DNA of 64,000 nt, from positions 248,001 to 312,000 of the forward strand of contig VZRN01002235.1 in NCBI GenBank assembly GCA_013397935.1. Reading direction: 5' to 3'. A program made the position numbers and the translations under genes. This stretch comes from Dasyornis broadbenti. Taxonomy: Eukaryota; Chordata; Aves; Passeriformes; Dasyornithidae. Under the pieces are notes generated by a model that was not told the DNA's origin, made no database searches, and was given only the letters and a program-made list of their open reading frames with translations. Position 1 is the first letter of the stretch, and each line of letters opens with the position of its first letter. Below are positions 12,042-24,607 of the stretch, in pieces.

Positions 12042-15000
12042 AAATAATAATAGAGTTAGTCTCAGGACTTTTACTTATGGATGTTGAAAAATTTCTGCTA
12101 TCATGCATCCATATTGTTAAAAATAATTAAAGCTGTCTTTTTTAATATAGCATAACAATAAACAGTTCAGAGTGAAATACAGTGACTTTTCTAGTGTAAA
12201 CCAATAAACGTTCAGTATTGCGAAAAAACCCCAACCCAGCAGACATATGAAGTTCCAGCAATTGCAACAAGAAATTCCAAGATCATGAAGTAGTATTTAT
12301 ATTATTCTGGTTACCAAGCCTGGATGCAGTTCTTCTTACACAGCTCGGAGGTTAGGGAAACCAACATGACACCTTTGCAATGAGAGAAGACTGCAAGGTT
12401 AATGTAATCCAAATGTTGAAAACACAAGATGTTTTCACTGTGGCAATATCCTGCCTTTCATTGTGTTATTTTTAGCTTGTCTTAAAATATGACATGATGG
12501 ATAAAGGAAATGACTATTTTTATGGTCAAAGCTTGTGTGTGAAGATAAGGTGTGATGAATTAGCAGCTGCAAAAGAAGGTCTTTGTTTAATCTTTTTTAA
12601 ATATATAATGAAGCTGTTTTGATCTTAAAAAAACAAAAAAAAACCTGCTCTTTTTATTTCTGATGGGAAAATTGCATCTATTTCCTTTGGAAAAAAATTA
12701 AAAGAAAAAAAAAAAGGTAGTAAATTGAATTTGAAACCCTTACTAAATCTCCAGTTTCGTGAAAGACAAAAACATAATGCAAATCAAATTATTTTCTCCA
12801 TGAATGTTAAATATAGTTTGGACTTGGCAAAAAAAATAACCCTTACTAAAATTTTGCATGATCAAACAAAGTAATAAATTGCCATAAAATATTATAGCTA
12901 TTTTTTCAACTATTTTCTTTCTGTGTTTTGAAGTTTTGTGTTTAAGTTAATGTTTTAAATTCTTTTTAACACAAAACAGACATCCAGAGAATACAGGAGG
13001 ATTTTCTTGCAGTCTGGCAGTCAGATTCACATAAAGCAGACACACACAGAAAGCAATAACATTCTATTGCCATCAGCGAACATACTGCACGCTAACTTGC
13101 ATTGATTTAATCCCACAAAGAGCTGCAGAGGATATCCATGGCACCTTTTATGTCTACAAATTAATTTCATCCAAACAACTTCAGTTAGCTCCTCTGTTCT
13201 GCACTCTACACTAACATGTTTTTGCATACTCGGTCTATAACACCTACTATTAAAATGTTTCAGTGCTAGGAAACAACAATTGTTCAGATGAACGTGAAAA
13301 AGTTTTACTACAAAACACAAAAAGTTTGAATAAACATAAGAATGTATGTTTAAAGGACTGTCAGACTAGTCTTTTCTAATACCTGATCACTTGACTTTGT
13401 GGTTAAACCATTCTTTTTTACATGTTTTATTAACTGAAATAAGGGGAAGGATAATTTTATAATAGCCAACAACCTAATAAGGATATACTGTATTTCCAGG
13501 AGCTTCAATAGAGTTTGAGACGTTCGAAATCACAGTAAGCCTTGAAGTTCTCTGCACTCTTTCTTTCCAAACATTTGGGAGGAGAAGGGCAAGGGGAGAG
13601 AACACCACCACAACACAGATCCTGCAGCACTTCCACATCCCCAAGAAAGCAGTCCAGATCACAGACTTCAAGAGGACTATAGTTGTAAACTTCAGTTAGG
13701 TGATATATCGAGGATATTTTCAATGAACTATAGAAGGGAAAGAAAAGGAACAAGGCAAGGAATTTTCAGGATGCATGTTCTAACTTTTCAATGGCGCAAA
13801 GATTTCCCCTTACCTGCTCATGTCTCTGCACAGTAAAAGACATACTTTACAAAAGACTGAATAATGTAAGTAAGCAAATCTCTCTAAAATAATTTGGGAC
13901 AAATAAGTTAACAATGTTTTTGGCATACTTTTTCAACACAGAATCAACACCTGATTTAACAGCATTTCCTCCAAGCTGTGTATAAACAAATCAAGCAGCT
14001 TGCAGTCAAATACATTTCCTGTATCAAGGCTGCACTTCTAAAACCCCATCCTCATGAAAACATGAGAGAACTCTCCCACATTTACATTCCATCATCTACA
14101 TGCAAAAAGCATGCAGAAATGTACATATGCAACTAATTTACAGGGAAGTGTTGAATGGGCACAAAAGAAAGGTCAAAAGTGCCCTTTGCAAAGTTCAGCT
14201 GGGGGAAAAAGAGGAAGTAGACAACTGAAGTCAATAAAAACTGAATTTCTAAATTAATAGAGTATGTCATGTTCAATACACTGCTTTATTAAAATTTTTA
14301 TTGTTGATCGATTTGTTACCACCATATTTGAATATGATAGTGCAGTGGAAATATATTTTAAAAAGTAAATTTTATTTGGGTTTACATAAGAGATTATGAA
14401 CACCATTAAAGGATTTTTTTTGCACATGTGGATGCTTTTTTAAAACATGTGTTTTTCATGTGTTTCTATTTTATTGTTTGATGTTCCATCACATCTCACA
14501 ATTGACTGAGTTAAAGTTCTGAGCTGTGCCAAATGATGGAGGTTCAAAAGAATCCAGAACTAATGAGAACTGCCTTCAAACATTTGCAAACTAAGGAAAA
14601 ATACTTTTATTTTGCAACTCCTCTCTTACTTCCTTGCAAAACACCAATTTTTAAAATAACGAAACTCCTAGCTAGTGATGAAAACAGATGTAACATTTAC
14701 TTCATACTTACCTTATGTGATATTCTGATGAAAATAACTCAAAAGTTAACTTCTTATTACAAGCACTTAAAATGTCAGTAAATCAATACTAATGCTGCAC
14801 AGTGCAGTTTCATTTTAAATTACCTTATCAACAATAAACACTCTCTCATCTTCCCTCCCAGTAAAGTGAAAAAAAGTCATAAGTGAATGTTTATTTATCC
14901 AATGGCATCTGTACAAGATTCACTAATATAATTAATATCATAAATAAATTTATTGCTGTGTAAAGCAAACACACTCCCAGTGGAAGATATCAACACTATC

Positions 15001-15378
15001 CTTTGAATACCTTCCGTTCCAATGACATACAAACCACCATGAATATTTTACATGTCCTTTGCACTGAGCACTATGTTTCTATTATTATCTCCAGTACATT
15101 CATCTATACTAGGTTGACATTAAGTAAACATAAACCTAATAAATGTAAATCCTGTCAGAAGTGAGAATGTCCCAGAGATGATTGAACTATAGTGCCTAAG
15201 TCAGAAAAAAAATTACCCCAAACATGGAAGGAATCATGCACACAAATGAGGGGTTTTTTGATCTTTAACTGGTTTATAACATATACATATACAAATATAA
15301 CATCTTATTGCTTCCCATTCATACCTGGGATCTATTTGTGCTCTCAAAGTTTTGTTCCTTACACCAGTCAAATATCTA
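12042..15378. other. Unique AT-rich sequence, no gene seen
   Basis: I see several A-runs (12630-12720) and no repeat family. The open frames (13027-13320, 13474-13753 minus; 14533-14781 plus) are short and unrecognised. Confidence 0.65.
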
Positions 15379-15433
15379 TGGAATGGAATGGAATGGAATG
15401 GAATGGAATGGAATGGAATGGAATGGAATGGAA
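15379..15433 (+). repeat. (TGGAA)n pentanucleotide microsatellite
   Basis: Eleven perfect TGGAA units (55 bp), followed by an imperfect unit (AGGAATGGG) and then a purine-only GA-rich stretch to about 15477. The open frames that cross it (repeats of Met-Glu-Trp-Asn-Gly on plus, Pro-Phe-His-Ser-Ile on minus) are products of the repeat. Confidence 0.97.
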
Positions 15434-15477
15434 AGGAATGGGAGAAGCGAGAGGAGGGGAGGGGAAGGGAGGGGAGA
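15434..15477 (+). repeat. Purine-rich GA tract
   Basis: Almost pure A/G on the plus strand (GAGGAGGGGAGGGGAAGGG and similar), directly next to the TGGAA array. Together they give about 100 bp of strand-asymmetric purine sequence. Confidence 0.85.
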
Positions 15478-16248
15478 AATCTCTTCATTGTATGGAAATT
15501 TAAACTAAAAGAGTGACATTAACACTTTGCAAAGAATAATTCAGAACAATGAGATGATCTATTATGGGTTGTGGCCTCTAGTATTAATTCTACTATAATC
15601 AAATAGAGAATAATTGCATTCAACACGTTCCTAATTTAAATAACTACTCTTGACCTACTGCCAGATGGAGCCCAGGTTTTTATTGGCATTTTGAAGAATG
15701 ACTCCATCATCATCATCATCAAAATAAAATTCACAAAAATCTGGACAAGATCACAGCTAACATTATACTGCAGTTAAGGCCCAAATATAAGCATTGTCCT
15801 GCACTACTTGGAAGAATTACCAAAAGTTTTTTAGATCCAGCCTATCCTGGTTTTCATGTAATGTGAAAGAGAAACTTAGTCCCTTGAAATTTATAATTCA
15901 TTTTCACAAACAATTACACGTTGACTGATTTGGGGTCCAATTTTTTTCCTTTGAGCATAAAGTATGGGAAGAACAATGTGACTGTTACTTTTTCAAGTCT
16001 ATTTGTTGGAAAACTTCATCCCAAAAGTGTCTTTCCCACTGAGGTTTAACATCATGTCAATTTCATAGCTGTGGTAGATTATAACCTCAAATGTGATGAG
16101 AAAAACTTAAGTAGATGAAAACCAGACCACTAATAGGTAGAGAAAATACAATTTTGTTTTGGTAGACTTTTCTTCCTTTCCTCTCTGCCTCTTCTCTCAC
16201 TTGTTTTCCATATAGAATTTTTCTGGGTGTCATGCATGGACACATCCT

Positions 16249-16274
16249 ATTCTGTCTTGAATTCAAGACAGAAT
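16249..16274. repeat. Perfect 26-bp palindrome
   Basis: Each 13-base arm reads ATTCTGTCTTGAA from its own 5' end, with no spacer; the centre is an EcoRI-type GAATTC. The symmetry breaks at the next base pair on each side (C at 16248, A at 16275). In single-stranded form it would make a stem with a minimal loop. Confidence 0.97.
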
Positions 16275-19200
16275 ACTGGCAGTCCTCAAAAAGGTTTATA
16301 ATTACAAATATTAAGCCAAAACAGCTGTATTGATTCAGAATTCCTCTTTAGCCTGGAAAACTGACAGAATCATAAAATGTTCTTCTAAAACTTCTTTAAC
16401 AGTTAAAAAACTCCACATTTCTGTAATCAAACACATACTTTTTTTTATCATTGCCATTTTGATTGATTGGAAAAAACCTACAGGCACAAAGGGACAAGAA
16501 CACACTCATATCCATATTTCACCTTAGTTGCCATTTCTGGTATTTTACTATTGCAAAGTTCTGATGTACCTTGTACAATAGACCTGTGAAGTGGGCAAGT
16601 CCTTTTGGGCTTGGGTGATATTTGGGCTTGGTGACTTTTGCTTTCCCCTTCGAGCCAAGAAAAGAGGGACAAATTCTGAAAACAAGTCATTCCTATAGGG
16701 GTACATATGTTTCAGATTATACAAAAGAAGATTTAATTCACTTACTTTCAGAGGCTCTTTAAAAGTGGAACTCTGTCTATTGAGAGCAAATCTTATCAAT
16801 GCCTGATTTTCTCGAGATCTTGTATAACAGGGACACTGCAAGGGAAGAGTTCAGCAGGTGTAACAGAAGCAATAGAAATTGCAGTCACTTCATTGAAGAG
16901 GGGAGACATGTCTTGTCCATTCAAGAAAGACCAAACCCCACCTGTAACAGAAATGAAAATAGAATAGCTGTAGGGAAAAAAGGGAAAATATAGGTGAAAT
17001 AATATTTTGCCAACTGTGCATCTAATTATTCTCCCAGTGGTGTAAGAAAAATGCAAAATAGAAGACTGTTAATGGAATTTGCATAAAAAATACTTTTTAC
17101 TTCTGGATGAGACCATCCTTATCCATTTTGCACAATACAGTTAGTAAATCCATGAGAACACATCTAGTTGACCTCATTTTTTTCTCCCTTCTCTCAAACA
17201 TCAGCTCCCACTTAAACTTCTTTTCCCAACAGTGAGTGAAAAAACTACTTTTATCTAGAGCTGACTGTACTTTCTTCCTTAGGACTTCATTCTGAATATC
17301 TGCTTAGATCCTTAAATGTCCATGTGACACCCGGCACTAAATAATCAAAGGAAAAATAATGTGGGTATTGGTTTGTAATTGGCATTAAAATTGTTGCATA
17401 TTTTCCTACTAAGTAATCAATAGTAATAGCTTAGCAACAGATAATGAACCACACCAGTAATGTTTCATTCTCTTTTACTCATTAAAATTAGGTTATTACA
17501 TAATTTATATTCTGATGCATAGATAACATAAAAATATATTATATAGGTGTATAATACATGATATATGTAAATTTTATTCTAATATATAAGCTGTTCGCAA
17601 TTTTTCTTTTAGAGCTGAATTTTGGCACATCATTTGTCTTTATATATTAATGGGATTCTGGCAAATGTGTTTTTGTTCTCTAAGGATTTGTGCTGTCAGA
17701 AAAAGACTTTTTCCTTGATGTCCAGAGGCTTCACCCAACTTATTCTTAATATTTTCAGATCAAGAAAAAGAACCTTGTAATAAGCTGTGCTACCAGCAGT
17801 GCTTTAAAAATTGCTGATTCTGAGTAACAGTTTCAGATTTTTAATAATCCCCTGACACTACAGAAAAACCAATTCCCAAGCTTGAACACCTTTATCATGT
17901 GTGTTCCTCCAAGAAAATGAAACATGTCCTGCCAGCCTTGAGAAATGCAGACAGTGAAAACTAAGGTACATTTTGGCACGCTGGCAACATTAGATGAATT
18001 TTTCACAATTTCTGTTTTCACAAGATCTCTTCTATCCCTTGACTTTATGTTGTTATGAAAGAAAGGCAGGAAGACCAGGGTGGAAGGAAAGCATGGCCCC
18101 AAGGAAAGTTTCCAAAGTGTGGATCTCATAACACCAAACTGGAGAGAACTGTGATGGTTACCATCAGAGAAAACCCACAGTCAGTTGCCTTCACCACATC
18201 AGAGAAATGACCCTGCATCTCCTGGGATTACAACTTCCTCACCAATATAACTTGGAGAGAGGTAAGCACAAAAAAACAGATAGGCTCATTTTATTTTGCA
18301 TGGAAGAGCTGTACAACACCTGGTCTGTAATACCAGCGGGATGTTGCCATGAATGCCAAGCTGCTACACTCTGACAAGAGAGAGTCACATCTGGGCACAT
18401 GCACAGGGCCAGAAGCACTGTGTCGGTGGAAATTTACATCTGAAAATACTGGCAGTTGCAAGGCTTGGCTCTACTACACTGGCTGCTTTGAGAAACGAAT
18501 TGCTAGGCAGAGGCAGTTAATGTTTATTAGAAACACTTTTTGATAAACAACACTTTTCTTGATCTAGTCCTGATCATATATGCCATCAACACACAGGGAG
18601 CTTCTGGAGAAGCAAAGAAATTACACCAATTTGGCATTCTCCCCACTAGACCATCCTGGCTTTATGTGTACAGGTACAGTAAATTAGTATTTTTGTACCA
18701 GAAATAATAATTTTCAAGTAAATCAAAGACATAGGAACACATTGACTCCTCACTGATAAATCTTAAAGCAACACCTTTTCAGCAAATAACTTGAAATAAA
18801 ACCAACAAATCTGAACACATCTTGTATAACCTTGCTTATTTTATATGTGTTACTTTGTTCAAGTATAATGTATACTACTTTTTTCTGTGCTTTGATCAAG
18901 CCAGCAACCATAAATATATTTTCCACTGTACCTGCAGTCTGTCCCTGAAATCTCTTTAGAATTCCTTGCGATGGAAAACACCTCTACTTTCAAACTTCAT
19001 CTTGAAACTTTCAGGACATACGTGGGGAAAATAATGCAACCACATTTCTTTCCTGTTTTATACTAAGTTTATTTTGAAATCTGAGCACATCTTTACGAAA
19101 AATTGTTTCCAGAGGACCAGTTCTATAGGATTTTGATTATTACACCTCTGCTATTCTTGTGTCCACAAGATTGAATGCAATGTTCAGATTTCAAATAGCA

Positions 19201-20393
19201 CACAAGTCAACCACGGGAAAGATGAAGTTGTGTTTAGCAGATAAAAACAAAGAACAAATGGGAGGCCAGATTAGATTACTGCCTGTCAGCAGACCTTATG
19301 AGGCAATTGGCTGGCAGCTTTGGTAATGCTAACTACAAACAGCTTGCAGTACCAAACCATTACACATATTCCTTGCCAAGACTGGCTGTCAGCTGTATGA
19401 CTGGCCATTTCCTGCCAACATAGGTGACATTCTCTCCTCATTTATTAGTGCATGCCCTGTACTTGCTGACAAAGTCAACCCACTGAATCAGGATGTCTAG
19501 ATTATAAATAGCAAGGGATGTAAATTATTTTCATTGAATCACAAAATACTGTTGTTTTCTTCACAATGTTCAGACTATCATGCTTGTGGACTAGTGCATG
19601 TGTATGTACGAGAAACTATCCTGCGTTTTCTTTTCTAAAATTGTATTATGTGGTCATTTCTTATTTGTTGCTAGAGTCAGGCTTATTTTTACAGAAGCAC
19701 AGAAATACATTTTCAAAGAAATTAAATATGTTCCTTTTCCAGAAAGAATGGTCAGCAGACTAGAAAAAGTAATTGTCTTACCATGTGATCCGTAAAGCAC
19801 ATCTAGTTCCAGTACAAGTAATTGGGACAGAGAAACCTCAAGTGATTGCTTGGACCTCCATGTGGTATTAATGCAACTACGTGACCATTTCTTTGATTGC
19901 CTTCTTGCTGTGGTCTGTAAGTCCTCACCCTCAGCACTCTTTTTTTATCCCAAAAGCATGGTGGGACAATACAGACAACAAGGGGTTTTATTAAGATAAG
20001 CATTTGTGGAATTGTTGGTGCTGAGAAGATTTCAGCAATCCACCCCTGCAAAACAAGCAGACTTTTGACAATTTTCCTCTGGTTAACCACTTAATGCTAT
20101 TTTAGGGCTGTAAGGCTTTGCTGTGAGGATCAGACCCAAAATAATAATCAGCCTATCCAAATAAGCATGTGTTATGGTTCCACATTCCAGATTATGAGTC
20201 AACTCCCATCTGAATGTGCAATGTTCTTGGCAGACTTTGACTTACCCCCAAAAATTTACATTCTGAATACAGATTTCTACCACCTTCCCAGGTAGCATGA
20301 ACACAGACAACTTCTGTTTGTATTTAAAAGCTGCAGTCTCCCCTTCCTCTCACTAAACCTAGTACAAAAAGTTACTGTTAAGTCAAAGCTAGA

Positions 20394-20419
20394 AAATGAC
20401 ACCATATTTTGTGTCATTT
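20394..20419. repeat. Short inverted repeat (9-bp arms, 8-base loop)
   Basis: AAATGACAC and GTGTCATTT flank CATATTTT. The arms are perfect, but a match this short is expected by chance in AT-rich DNA, so no function is claimed. Confidence 0.5.
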
Positions 20420-21090
20420 AATATATAAAATAGACTAGATGTATAAATTTCTCCACTAAGACAGATTGTCCAATATCAAAACACTTGAAATTGAAATTAC
20501 ATAGAAAATGGACAGCATCTCCAAGCAAAGTATAGCCAAGCTAGTGGATTTGTCAGTTGTCTTTACTTCAGAGCAGTTAAAAAACAGAAGAAAATTTAGT
20601 TTTATTTCTTAAAAAATAGTCCAGAAAAAAAAAAAAATGACGTACATAATTTACTCTAAACAGTCTTAACAAAAAAAAAACCAAACACTTACTATTCCAT
20701 TTTATTGTGCTTTTCTTCTGAAACTCAATTGGAATGTTTTATATGTAGAATCATTCAAAATTTTTGCTTTAGATTTGGAGAAAACAGATCAGTAAGGTTT
20801 GCAAGTATCAATTATTTCCTTTCTAACCATACATAAATTAACAATTTCATTCAATACCTTTATTTGAGGTATAGACCACACTTTGTAATTTTACTCCACT
20901 GGAAACCAAAACCCAAAATCTGCTTTTAGTCAAAATGTAAGCAATTTTAAAATATTTCTAATAATTACATTTATGGACTTTGGTAAGTATCAATTTGCTA
21001 TAACTGCAAGGTTACAGAATCATTCTCCTTGTTCTGCAGAATGACATATATAATTTTAGATTAAAGTCTAATTTTCATTGTCCAGTAGAG

Positions 21091-21670
21091 CTGGTTTTGG
21101 CTGGGGTAAAGTAAGTTGTCTTCACAGTGACTAGTATGGGACTAGGTTTTGGATTTGTGCAGAACACAGGGTTGACAATACAGAGATGTTTTTGTTATTG
21201 CTGAGCAGAGCTTACACAGAGCCAAGCGTTTTCTGCTGTTTGTGTGTCCATGCTGGTGAGGAAGTTGTGGGCACATGGGAGGCTGGGAGGAGACACAGCT
21301 GGGACAGGTGACCCCAACTGACCAAAGGGGTATTCCAGATCATGTGACATCATGGTCAGTGCATAAAGTGTGTGGAGAAAGAGGAAGGGGGGAATGTTTG
21401 GAGCGGTGGTGTTTCTCTTCCCAAGTAAGTGTTACACGTGTTGGGGCTCTGCTCTCCTGGAGATGGCTGAACACCTGCTTGCCTATGGGAAGCAGTGAAT
21501 TAATTCCTTGTTTTGCTTTGTGTGTGTGCGTGGCCTTTGCTTTCCCTGCTAAACTGTCTATGTCCCAGTCCAGGAGTTTTCCAGCTTTTACCCTTCCCCT
21601 GATCCTGCTGGTAAGGGATGAACAAGCAGCTGCCTGTGGCTTGGCTGCTGGCTGGGGTTAAACCACAACA
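21091..21670 (-). mobile_element. Solo ERVL-type LTR with 5-bp target duplication
   Basis: A 580-bp solo LTR. On the minus strand it begins TGTTGTGGTTTAACCCCAGC and ends CCCAGCCAAAACCAG. The target-site duplication TAGAG is exact: 21086-21090 and 21671-21675. A 5-bp duplication fits class III (ERVL-like) integrases. Minus-strand landmarks in order are the CTGCTTCCCAT block, CATCTCCAGGAG, a TTTATGCAC TATA-like stretch followed by CATGATGTCACATGATC, and the CAGCTGTGTCTCCTCCC block. No gag or pol sequence lies on either side, so the internal region was lost by LTR-LTR recombination. The 128-codon frames at 21275-21661 (plus) and 21500-21886 (minus) are read-through of the LTR, not genes. It is very similar to the copy at 50935 and less so to the one at 8460. 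Confidence 0.9.
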
Positions 21671-21675
21671 TAGAG

Positions 21676-24003
21676 GATTCTCTAGTTTATCAATTCTGTT
21701 ATTCCTTTTACACATATGATTTGGAGGATAATGACATATGCATGTGAAATCAGACCTCATCAATTGCTCACACCTTGAATTTTGTACACTCAAAAATGAG
21801 ATGCCAAAAAATAGTTGGTATTTATTTGCAGAAGTGACCTCTTTATTCAGGAAGTGACCTAAGTTATGAAAACTGTACAGAAACATTCCACAGCCTGCTT
21901 GTTTATGCTAACTTACAGATAAGAAGATTGTAGCTGGTGCTGAGGATATATAGCACAATTCCTGCTCATTGTGCATGGCAAAATGGTTTCCCTTGACAAC
22001 AGCCCTTGAAAATGGCAAGAAATAGACAAACTTTTTGTTGATGATTCACTGGTAATGAAGGAAGAAAAGTTCAGAATGCAAGTTATTTATAATCAATTTA
22101 TTTAACCCCAGTGCCTGGAAACATAGTCAATGATTTTTATACATTAAAGTGAAGGAAGAAAGCATTGTATTCTTCCCTCTGTATTAAGGAGTCAATTTTA
22201 TTTGCCATCTAGTTAATTTCTTTACCCTTCCAGTTCTTTCTGCCCACCCACTTCAGCACAGACACATTTCAGACTCAATAGCTATTTCATTAAACAAATG
22301 TTTTTTCACAGAATTCTTGATCTACTGTGCAATGTCTGGTTAGAGCAGACATACAGTAAGAAAGGTAAAAATAATGGAAGCAGGCATGTGTAATTGCATT
22401 GATACTCACTGTGAATTTCTATTGCTAACATTTTGGTTTAATATTTATTTTGGAGGACAATTCAGTACTGAGGAAAGTGAGACATGAGCATATCTGTGCA
22501 GCCTCACTCTGCTGGACACAGAGAATTTTCTTTCTTTGTGAAATTAGTTTCACCACAGCATCCAATCAGACTCCCACAAGTTTTGAGTACTCTGCTTTTT
22601 GCTGCTCAAGACCAGGCTGATGATCACACACAACAAACATTTCTGCTGAATACTCTGCAGACAATGTTCTGCTTGACTGATCTAGCCTGGGAGTGGGGTG
22701 TTTGAGAAGAAAATGCAGTGTTTTCTAGACACTTTAGAGATGTTTCATATGCATTAACAATCGACCCAGAAAACTCATGCTTATGCTATTTAGCTAATAA
22801 AATATTCAGTTTTCACACTATAAAACTGTAGTAAATCTGAGAATGGGATTATTCTTCTGCCATTTTACTCCGCCCACATTTCATTTAGTTACAATTATTT
22901 GTACGCAGGTAGAAACAGGGAAGATTGACAGCTCAGTAATTTACAAGAGGTGGTGGGCAAAATAGTACATATTGTAGGTCATGCCAAAAGATTATTTACA
23001 ACCCTGAATTATTCTTCAGTCCTGGGGGTTTGTTCTGTTGGCAGGGAGGGGCATAGGGGTGGGTTCACCTGTAAGATATGCCATTAACAAAAAGGTAAGT
23101 GAAAAGCAGATTAATTTATTTATCCTCAGGTCTCATTTAAGAGACTCAGATAAATTAAGGCTAGAACATGAATCATCTTTTAAAGAATCAAATTCAGTTG
23201 ATAGTCTACAAACCCATCTTTGGTTTGGATCATTCCTTGAACAACATTCTGATGGATTGATGTGAGTTAATATTTTTTAAATTAGAAAAAGACAAGACAA
23301 TAAAGTTCCTGAAACATTTTGCCAGTCAGAAATTGACGGGTTCTCTCTGTTTTCCAGCAATTCATAATACCACACTGCCTCAATTCAATTAGTTTGGTTA
23401 AAAGGCATTTTTCTTGCTATAAATGCTTCTCAGTTGTGGAAATATCTGTAACCAAAGCAAGATTATACAGGATTGGTATTTATGGGTCAGTCTTGCAGTA
23501 TTGGAATTGAATTCAAAGAACCAGACTTTCATATTTTTTAAAGGTCTTTCTGCATAAACAGAGATTTGCTGACTGACAGCTGTTTAATAGCTCTAAGTCT
23601 AGGCCCATTCCCAGAGGACAGATGTTTGCATCTTGAAAACTAGCACCACTACCAATAGGAGGAGTAAAGGCTTTATATATAAAAAGTCAAAACAGAAAAT
23701 AGTGTAAAGGATAATGTATCACTGCATCAATACAAGCAAAGTATTTTGAAAAGCACAACACAATCAACCAGTACAAGCCAGTCATAACTGTCTCATATTT
23801 ACCTTCCTCCAGAATGATTCCTTTACAATTTTCTGGTTTTCCTATGTATTCACTCTTATAAGTTCAAACTTTGTCTACATTACAAGAGACAAATACTGGT
23901 AATACAAAAGCTATGAATAATACAAATGAAATTTCCTAGAATAAAGAACTGAGATTATATTGTAAACTTCCTATGTATATAGAAATGCCAAATCTATTAT
24001 TTA
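21676..24003. other. Unique sequence between two LTRs, no gene seen
   Basis: No retroviral internal sequence is recognisable, so the flanking LTRs (different families, each with its own target duplication) do not bound a provirus. Open frames at 22484-22705 and 23038-23265 are unassigned. Confidence 0.65.
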
Positions 24004-24008
24004 GTGGC

Positions 24009-24602
24009 TGTCTTGGTTTGGAAGACAGGCGTCTGCTAAGGAAGGTGGAAACCTGCATTAGAGGATATGACCCCCNATAAACAAACCAGATACCCGGTGG
24101 CAGCTTTCTCTGGGCTGCCAGACACCGCCCCTCCCCTTTGGTGCAGTTACGGTCACGGCTGGCAGGGGTGCTGTGACGCGAGCTCAGCTCCTCGGTGATG
24201 GCAGACGGAGCAGAGGGCGAGGCGGCCGCACGGCGAGCAGAGCTGAAGCAGGGAATCTCAGGGCAGCAAACTGGGCGGCAGAGCTTGTCCACTCGAGCCG
24301 GCGAACAAAAGGGCAGCAGGGACTCCAGCAAGGAAGAAAAACCAGGCAGTGCTGAGTTCCTGCTGCAGCAGTGAAGGGAAAAGAAGAAACAGCAGCTGTC
24401 TCCTTCAACAAGTCCCGGGGACAAGTGTGTCTCTGCCCACGGCCAGTCACCTTTTTCTTCTCTTGCCACACCTGGCTATGTTTTTAGTCTCTTAAGCGCG
24501 TCTTTGTCCCTTAGGTACTCAGTCGTTATCTCTTAAGTACCGTCGTTAAGGCTCGTTAAGGTCTCTCTAGCCACAGGATGGAAAAATTCCCAACCTCCAA
24601 CA
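24009..24602. mobile_element. Solo LTR, second family, with 5-bp target duplication
   Basis: The element reads TGTCTTGGTTTGGAAGACAG at its left end and ACCTCCAACA at its right, and has an exact 5-bp target duplication GTGGC (24004-24008 and 24603-24607). It is GC- and CpG-rich in its middle (about 24100-24310), in strong contrast to the AT-rich surroundings. It is closely similar to the copy at 54734-55452, by eye a few percent different. Relative to that copy, about 125 bp are missing exactly at a single N (24076). I cannot assign transcription orientation with confidence; both LTR ends are TG..CA. Minus-strand frames 23936-24469 and 24184-24471 are open only because the element is GC-rich and stop-poor. 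Confidence 0.88.
24076..24076. other. Single N replacing about 125 bp of LTR
   Basis: Left of the N is GATATGACCCCC, right of it ATAAACAAACCAGATACCCGG. In the sister LTR the same two blocks are separated by 126 bases (54801-54926). A single ambiguous base in place of a whole repeat segment points to an assembly join. Confidence 0.8.
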
Positions 24603-24607
24603 GTGGC

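Larger units (their letters stand above)
15478..21085. other. Unique AT-rich sequence, no gene seen
   Basis: Contains the 26-bp palindrome at 16249-16274, an ATC microrepeat at 15704-15721, an AT-rich patch at 17520-17590 and A-runs near 20624 and 20670. The segment 19265-19470 is of more even composition than its surroundings and could be a conserved noncoding element, but I cannot test this. Open frames here are short and have no known domains. Confidence 0.6.

Noticed and set aside
15234..15508. Repetitive proteins encoded across the TGGAA array.
   Set aside because: Open in several frames on both strands only because a 5-bp repeat without stop codons is present; no unique coding sequence on either side.
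23936..24471. 177- and 95-codon minus-strand frames that have close counterparts at 54839-55322, seemingly a conserved protein pair.
   Set aside because: Both lie inside copies of the same LTR, and the similarity is that of the DNA element. The GC-rich middle is poor in stop codons. No gag, protease or other domain is present, and the two copies read differently at their ends.
21091..24602. A provirus bounded by LTRs at 21 kb and 24 kb.
   Set aside because: The two LTRs are of different families, each has its own target duplication, and the 2.3 kb between them shows no retroviral coding sequence.
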